Shown: one piece after another, positions 60,731 to 64,000 of the stretch | Position numbering within the stretch: the stretch's first letter is position 1 | Layout: each line of letters begins with the position of its first letter | Assembly: GCF_013114825.1 (NCBI RefSeq) | Contig: NZ_JAAVLX010000005.1 | Location: 1 to 64,000, forward strand | Length of the DNA: 64,000 bases | Reading direction: 5' to 3' | From: Bradyrhizobium australiense | GTDB taxonomy: Bacteria > Pseudomonadota > Alphaproteobacteria > Rhizobiales > Xanthobacteraceae | Notes under the pieces: generated by a model | The model's database searches: none | Seen by the model: the letters and a program-made list of their open reading frames with translations, nothing else | What the model was told of the DNA's origin: nothing | Program-made: the position numbers and the translations under genes

Positions 60731-61510
60731 ATGGCAACCAACAACGTCAAGAAAGTATGGGCCTCGGGCAAGGCCGTGGTGAACGCGTGGCTCGCGATCC
60801 CGTCCGGCTTTTCGGCCGAAGTGATCGCGCAATGCGGCTTCGACAGCGTCACCGTCGACATGCAGCACGGCGTGCAGGATTACCTCTCGATGGTTCAGTG
60901 CTTTCAGGCGATGAACGGTCACCCGGTGACGCCGATGGTCCGCGTGCCCTGGAACGAGCCCGGCATCATTGGCAAAGTGCTCGACGGCGGGGCCTATGGC
61001 GTGATCTGCCCGATGATCAATACCCCGCAGGAAGCCAAGAACCTGGTCCAGTACGCCAAGTATCCGCCGAAGGGCACGCGCTCGAACGGCCCAATCCGGT
61101 CCGGCATGTACGGCTCGGCCGGTTCTTACCAGCAGACGGCGAACGACGAGATCGTGCTGTTGCCGATGATGGAGACCAGGACGGCGGTCGAGAACATGGA
61201 ATCCATCCTCGATGTCGAGGGCATCGACGGCGTCTATATCGGCCCGTCCGACCTCGGCTTCTCCTATGGCCTGGTGCCGAAGCTCGACCGCGATGAGCCG
61301 GAAATCCTCAAGATCTACGAGAAGATCGTCAAGGAATGCGGCAAGCGCGCCCTCAATCCCGGTATCCACTGCTCCGGCGCCGAGGGCGCGGTGCGCGCCA
61401 TCAACATGGGGTTCAAGCTGGTGACGCTGTCGAACGAGAGCGGCTTGATGATGACCTACGCCAAGATGCAGGTGAACCAGACGAGGAAGGATTCCGGCGG
61501 CAAGGCTTAG
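60731..61510 (+). CDS. hpaI: HpcH/HpaI family aldolase
   Basis: 259 aa class II pyruvate aldolase. VTVDMQHGVQDY carries catalytic His46, MVRVPWNEPG the pyruvate-binding Arg, LLPMMETRTAVEN the metal-ligand Glu and YIGPSDLGFSYG the metal-ligand Asp. In the hpa pathway HpaI splits 2,4-dihydroxyhept-2-enedioate into pyruvate and succinic semialdehyde. The segment DMQHG differs from the DGEHAPN of E. coli HpaI, so a GarL-like sugar-acid aldolase is also possible, especially with a UxaA/GarD-type dehydratase gene downstream. The symbol is tentative. Confidence 0.75.
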   Translation: MATNNVKKVWASGKAVVNAWLAIPSGFSAEVIAQCGFDSVTVDMQHGVQDYLSMVQCFQAMNGHPVTPMVRVPWNEPGIIGKVLDGGAYGVICPMINTPQEAKNLVQYAKYPPKGTRSNGPIRSGMYGSAGSYQQTANDEIVLLPMMETRTAVENMESILDVEGIDGVYIGPSDLGFSYGLVPKLDRDEPEILKIYEKIVKECGKRALNPGIHCSGAEGAVRAINMGFKLVTLSNESGLMMTYAKMQVNQTRKDSGGKA

Positions 61511-61518
61511 AACGCCCT

Positions 61519-61670
61519 CGTGTCCCGGATGCGGTGCAGCGTTGTAACGCTGCTCCGCAGAGCCGGGACCCAACCTTACGGCGGCAGTGCGTAGGCCCCG
61601 GATCAGCAGCGCACCGTAGGAGTCGCGCGAAGCGCGATCCCGAACGCGCTGCGCAGCATCCGGGGCACAT
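61519..61670. repeat. Intergenic repeat, family D (copy 2)
   Basis: CGTGTCCCGGATGCGGTGCAG...GAGCCGGGACCCA, then GCGCACCGTAGGAGTCGCGC and GCGCTGCGCAGCATCCGGGG. It separates the aldolase gene from the dehydratase gene. Confidence 0.7.
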
Positions 61671-61695
61671 AGCTAGACACCGAGGAGACACCACA

Positions 61696-63222
61696 ATGAC
61701 CACCCCGGCACCCGTGATCCGCCTGCATCCCGACGACGGCGTGCTGATAGCGCGCGCAAGCCTTCCGCCGGGCATGGTGGTGGCCGACGGCGTCACCACC
61801 GTCGAGCGAATACCGGCGGGCCACAAGGTCGCGATCAGGCCGATCGCCGTAGGCGAGCCGGTGCGTCGCTATGGCCAGATCATCGGTTTTGCCACCCGGC
61901 CGATCGCGTCGGGCCAGCATGTGCACACCCACAACTGCGGCATGGGCGATTTCGCCAAGGACTATGCCTATGGCGTTGACGTCAAGCCGGTGCCGAATTT
62001 CGATCTGCCCGCGACTTTCGACGGCATCCGCCGCGCCGACGGACGGGTAGCGACGCGCAACTATATCGGCATCCTCACCTCGGTGAACTGCAGCGCCCAT
62101 GTCGCCGGCATCGTCGCCGACATGTTCAAGAAAAACCCCTTTACTGGCGACAACCCGCTGGCCGATTTTCCGAACGTCGACGGCGTCGTCGCGCTGACCC
62201 ACAAGACCGGTTGCGGCATGACGCAGGACGAACCTTTGGCGCTGCTGCGGCGGACGCTCGGCGGTTACGCGCGGCATGCGAATTTTTCCCATGTGGTCGT
62301 GCTCGGGTTGGGCTGCGAGGTCAACCAGATCGGCGGGCTGATGCAGGAGCAAAAACTCGCCGGCCGCCTGCGCGCGATGGACATCCAGGAAGTCGGCGGT
62401 ACCCGCAAGACGGTGGAAGCCGGCATTGCCTTCGTGAAGGAGGCGCTGTCCGACGCCAATAAAGTGAAGCGCGAGAAGGTCGCAGCCAGCGAACTGACGG
62501 TAGCGCTGCAATGCGGCGGCTCCGATGGCTACTCCGGCGTCTCAGCCAATCCGGCGCTGGGTGCTGCGAGCGATCTGCTCGTGCGCCACGGCGGCACCGT
62601 GATTCTCTCGGAAACGCCCGAGACCTACGGGGCCGAACATCTGCTGACCCGGCGCGCGGTGAGCCGCGAAGTCGGCGAGAAACTCGTCGGATTGATGCGC
62701 TGGTGGGAGGAATACACCAGGCGTGAAGGCGCCGAGATGAACGCCAATCCGAGCCCGGGCAACAAGGCTGGCGGCCTCACCACGATCTTGGAAAAATCGC
62801 TGGGCGCGATGGCCAAGGCCGGCAGCACCAATCTGGTCGACGTGCTCAACTATGCCGAGCCGATCACCAAGAAAGGTTTTGTGTTTATGGACACGCCTGG
62901 CTACGACCCGGTCGCAGCCACGGGCCAAGTGGCGGGCGGCGCTAACTTGGTCTGCTTTACCACGGGGCGCGGTAGCGTGTTCGGCTGCAAACCCGCGCCC
63001 TCGATCAAGCTTGCGACCAACACGCCGATGTACAAGCGCATGGAAGACGACATGGACGTCAATTGCGGCACCATCCTGGATGGCGAGGAAACCGTGCAGC
63101 AATGTGGCCAGCGCATTTTCGACCTGATGCTGAAAACGGCGTCCGGCCAACCGACCAAGAGCGAAAGCTTCGATTTCGGCGGCGCCGAATTCGCGCCCTG
63201 GGTGCTTGGGGCTACCATGTAA
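61696..63222 (+). CDS. UxaA/GarD family dehydratase (altronate/galactarate dehydratase-like)
   Basis: 508 aa. The N-terminal SAF domain (VLIARASLPPGMVV to GQHVHTHNCGMGD) is followed by the GD/AH catalytic domain with TRNYIGILTSVNCSA, ALTHKTGCGMTQDEP, VVVLGLGCEVNQIGG, LQCGGSDGYSGVSANPALG, SETPETYGAEHLL and MNANPSPGNKAGGLTTI. Conserved Cys residues suit an iron-dependent dehydratase. It removes water from a hexonic or hexaric acid to a 2-keto-3-deoxy sugar acid. The frame is open from 61336, but the Met at 61696 (after CGAGGAGA) begins the SAF domain. Paired with the HpaI-type aldolase it could form a sugar-acid route. Confidence 0.88.
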   Translation: MTTPAPVIRLHPDDGVLIARASLPPGMVVADGVTTVERIPAGHKVAIRPIAVGEPVRRYGQIIGFATRPIASGQHVHTHNCGMGDFAKDYAYGVDVKPVPNFDLPATFDGIRRADGRVATRNYIGILTSVNCSAHVAGIVADMFKKNPFTGDNPLADFPNVDGVVALTHKTGCGMTQDEPLALLRRTLGGYARHANFSHVVVLGLGCEVNQIGGLMQEQKLAGRLRAMDIQEVGGTRKTVEAGIAFVKEALSDANKVKREKVAASELTVALQCGGSDGYSGVSANPALGAASDLLVRHGGTVILSETPETYGAEHLLTRRAVSREVGEKLVGLMRWWEEYTRREGAEMNANPSPGNKAGGLTTILEKSLGAMAKAGSTNLVDVLNYAEPITKKGFVFMDTPGYDPVAATGQVAGGANLVCFTTGRGSVFGCKPAPSIKLATNTPMYKRMEDDMDVNCGTILDGEETVQQCGQRIFDLMLKTASGQPTKSESFDFGGAEFAPWVLGATM

Positions 63223-63231
63223 GGGGTTGTT

Positions 63232-63357
63232 CGTCATTCCGGAGCGATGCGCAGCATCGAACTACGGTGCGCAATTGCGCACCTGAGAATCTCGAGATTC
63301 CCCGATGCGCAATTGCGCATCTGAGGTCTGGTCCTTCGGAATCATCCCGGAATGACG
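63232..63357. repeat. Intergenic repeat, family B (copy 5)
   Basis: CATTCCGGAGCGATGCGCAG...GGTGCGCAATTGCGCACC and GATGCGCAATTGCGCATC are two internal palindromes, closing with CATCCCGGAATGACG. Confidence 0.8.
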
Positions 63358-63463
63358 ACGTCAAACATCCGCACTTCCCATAGGCACGCCGTGCCCGTTG
63401 TTAGTGCTTGATCCCATCCGGAACCGGTGTTCTGCTTAAAAAAGCCGCTGGAGTCTCCGGTCC

Positions 63464-64000
63464 GTGTCGATCTTCGTCGCACTACACCATGTCACGCACT
63501 ACAAATACGACCGGCCGATCGACCTCGGCCCGCAGACTGTTCGCCTGCGCCCGGCGCCGCATACGCGCACGCCGATCCTGAGCTATTCGCTTAAAGTCAC
63601 GCCATCCAATCATTTCGTGAACTGGCAGCAGGATCCGCAGGGCAACTGGCTGGCGCGATTCGTGTTTCCGGAGAAGGCGATCGAACTGAAGATCGAAGTC
63701 GACTTCACCGCGCAGATGACGGTGGTCAATCCCTTCGATTTCTTCGTCGAGCCCTACGCCAACTCCTTTCCGTTCCAGTACACAGCCGATCTCAAGACCG
63801 AACTCGCGCCCTATCTCGTCACCGCGGAGCAGGGACCGTTGTTCGCGGCTTACTTAAAGGAGATTCCGCGCGAGGCCGAGAGCACCGTTAATTTCCTGGT
63901 CGAGCTCAACGCGCAGCTTCAGAAGAAGATCAAGTATGTCATCCGCATGGAGCCGGGTATTCAGACGCCGGAAGAGACGCTGGCCTGCGGCTCCGGATCG
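63464..64000 (+). CDS. Transglutaminase-like protein, N-terminal part (truncated by window end)
   Basis: At least 179 codons, open at the right edge. Starting with GTG 63464 the product reads SIFVALHHVTHYKYDRPIDL, then VRLRPAPHTRTPILSYSL, DPQGNWLARFVFPEKA and FDFFVEPYANSFPF, the bacterial transglutaminase-like N-terminal domain. It ends TPEETLACGSGS, immediately before the expected catalytic Cys (GSGSCRD). Such proteins are often paired with a large DUF2126/circularly permuted ATP-grasp partner outside the window. Function is unclear (possible amide-bond hydrolase or ligase partner). RBS GGAG about 11 nt upstream. Confidence 0.85.
   Translation, partial: MSIFVALHHVTHYKYDRPIDLGPQTVRLRPAPHTRTPILSYSLKVTPSNHFVNWQQDPQGNWLARFVFPEKAIELKIEVDFTAQMTVVNPFDFFVEPYANSFPFQYTADLKTELAPYLVTAEQGPLFAAYLKEIPREAESTVNFLVELNAQLQKKIKYVIRMEPGIQTPEETLACGSGS

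Noticed and set aside
61336..61695. Upstream extension of the UxaA-like gene
   Set aside because: It overlaps the aldolase gene and a family D repeat; the SAF domain begins at the Met at 61696.
1..64000. CRISPR array, tRNA, rRNA, prophage or integron signals
   Set aside because: No regularly spaced direct repeats, no tRNA-like cloverleaf ending in a tRNA-type CCA region, and no integrase or phage structural genes were seen. The cloverleaf at 28765-28876 has the wrong arm lengths and loops for a tRNA.

Overview
The window looks like chromosomal DNA of a Bradyrhizobium-type alphaproteobacterium. It is visibly GC-rich and full of CoA-linked and aromatic catabolism genes. The gaps between genes are packed with palindromic intergenic repeats of the kind I associate with Bradyrhizobium and Rhodopseudomonas. 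No rRNA, tRNA, CRISPR array, phage block or plasmid backbone was seen. The species-level inference rests on protein and repeat style, not on a database search.

Layout. (1) 1-293: frameshifted 3' end of an IS701-type transposase. (2) 314-4089: four-carbon sugar-acid (threonate/tetronate) module: otnC on the minus strand, divergent from ltnD-otnI-otnK. (3) 4270-13572: four methyl-accepting chemotaxis proteins with different sensor regions but near-identical signalling domains, plus one AraC-family regulator; no che genes nearby. (4) 13752-23461: mixed oxidoreductase/CoA genes: thiolase-like protein, nitronate monooxygenase, Baeyer-Villiger monooxygenase, YghU-type GST, alpha/beta hydrolase, flavin-reductase-like protein, acyl-CoA dehydrogenase, VOC protein. 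(5) 23620-27111: membrane-anchored winged-helix/TPR regulator divergent from a Tat-exported amidase; then htpX (27341-28282) with a candidate heat-shock promoter. (6) 28283-29109: a gene-free stretch holding a strongly structured repeat element. (7) 29110-40041: fatty-acid-like cluster (two SDRs, three crotonases, APH-like kinase, acyl-CoA dehydrogenase, two acyl-CoA synthetases). (8) 40245-43037: ppc, anaplerotic PEP carboxylase. (9) 43156-52314: SMP-30 lactonase, SDR/thiolase/DUF35 operon, amidase-DUF2848 pair, 2OG dioxygenase-AlkB pair, MFS transporter. (10) 52311-61510: homoprotocatechuate meta-cleavage genes (hpaH-F-E-D, an hpaG-like FAH protein and a ThDP enzyme) divergent from hpaR and an LDH2-type dehydrogenase plus HpaI-family aldolase. 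(11) 61696-63222: UxaA/GarD-type dehydratase. (12) 63464-end: N-terminal part of a transglutaminase-like protein, cut just before its catalytic cysteine.

How the genes work together. HpaD opens the ring of 3,4-dihydroxyphenylacetate, HpaE oxidises the semialdehyde, HpaF and the FAH protein isomerise/decarboxylate, HpaH hydrates, and an HpaI-type aldolase would give pyruvate and succinic semialdehyde. HpaR is the likely repressor. Two perfect palindromes overlap predicted promoter elements on each side of hpaR. The 4-hydroxyphenylacetate hydroxylase is not in the window. The threonate module would turn L-threonate into dihydroxyacetone phosphate. The 29-40 kb and 44-47 kb blocks have the parts of beta-oxidation-like pathways whose substrates cannot be read from sequence alone.

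Most notable for follow-up: the cloverleaf-like repeat at about 28440-28960, the Cys-for-Ser alpha/beta hydrolase, the dioxygenase-AlkB pair, the chemoreceptor array with a shared upstream motif, and the two palindromes flanking hpaR.
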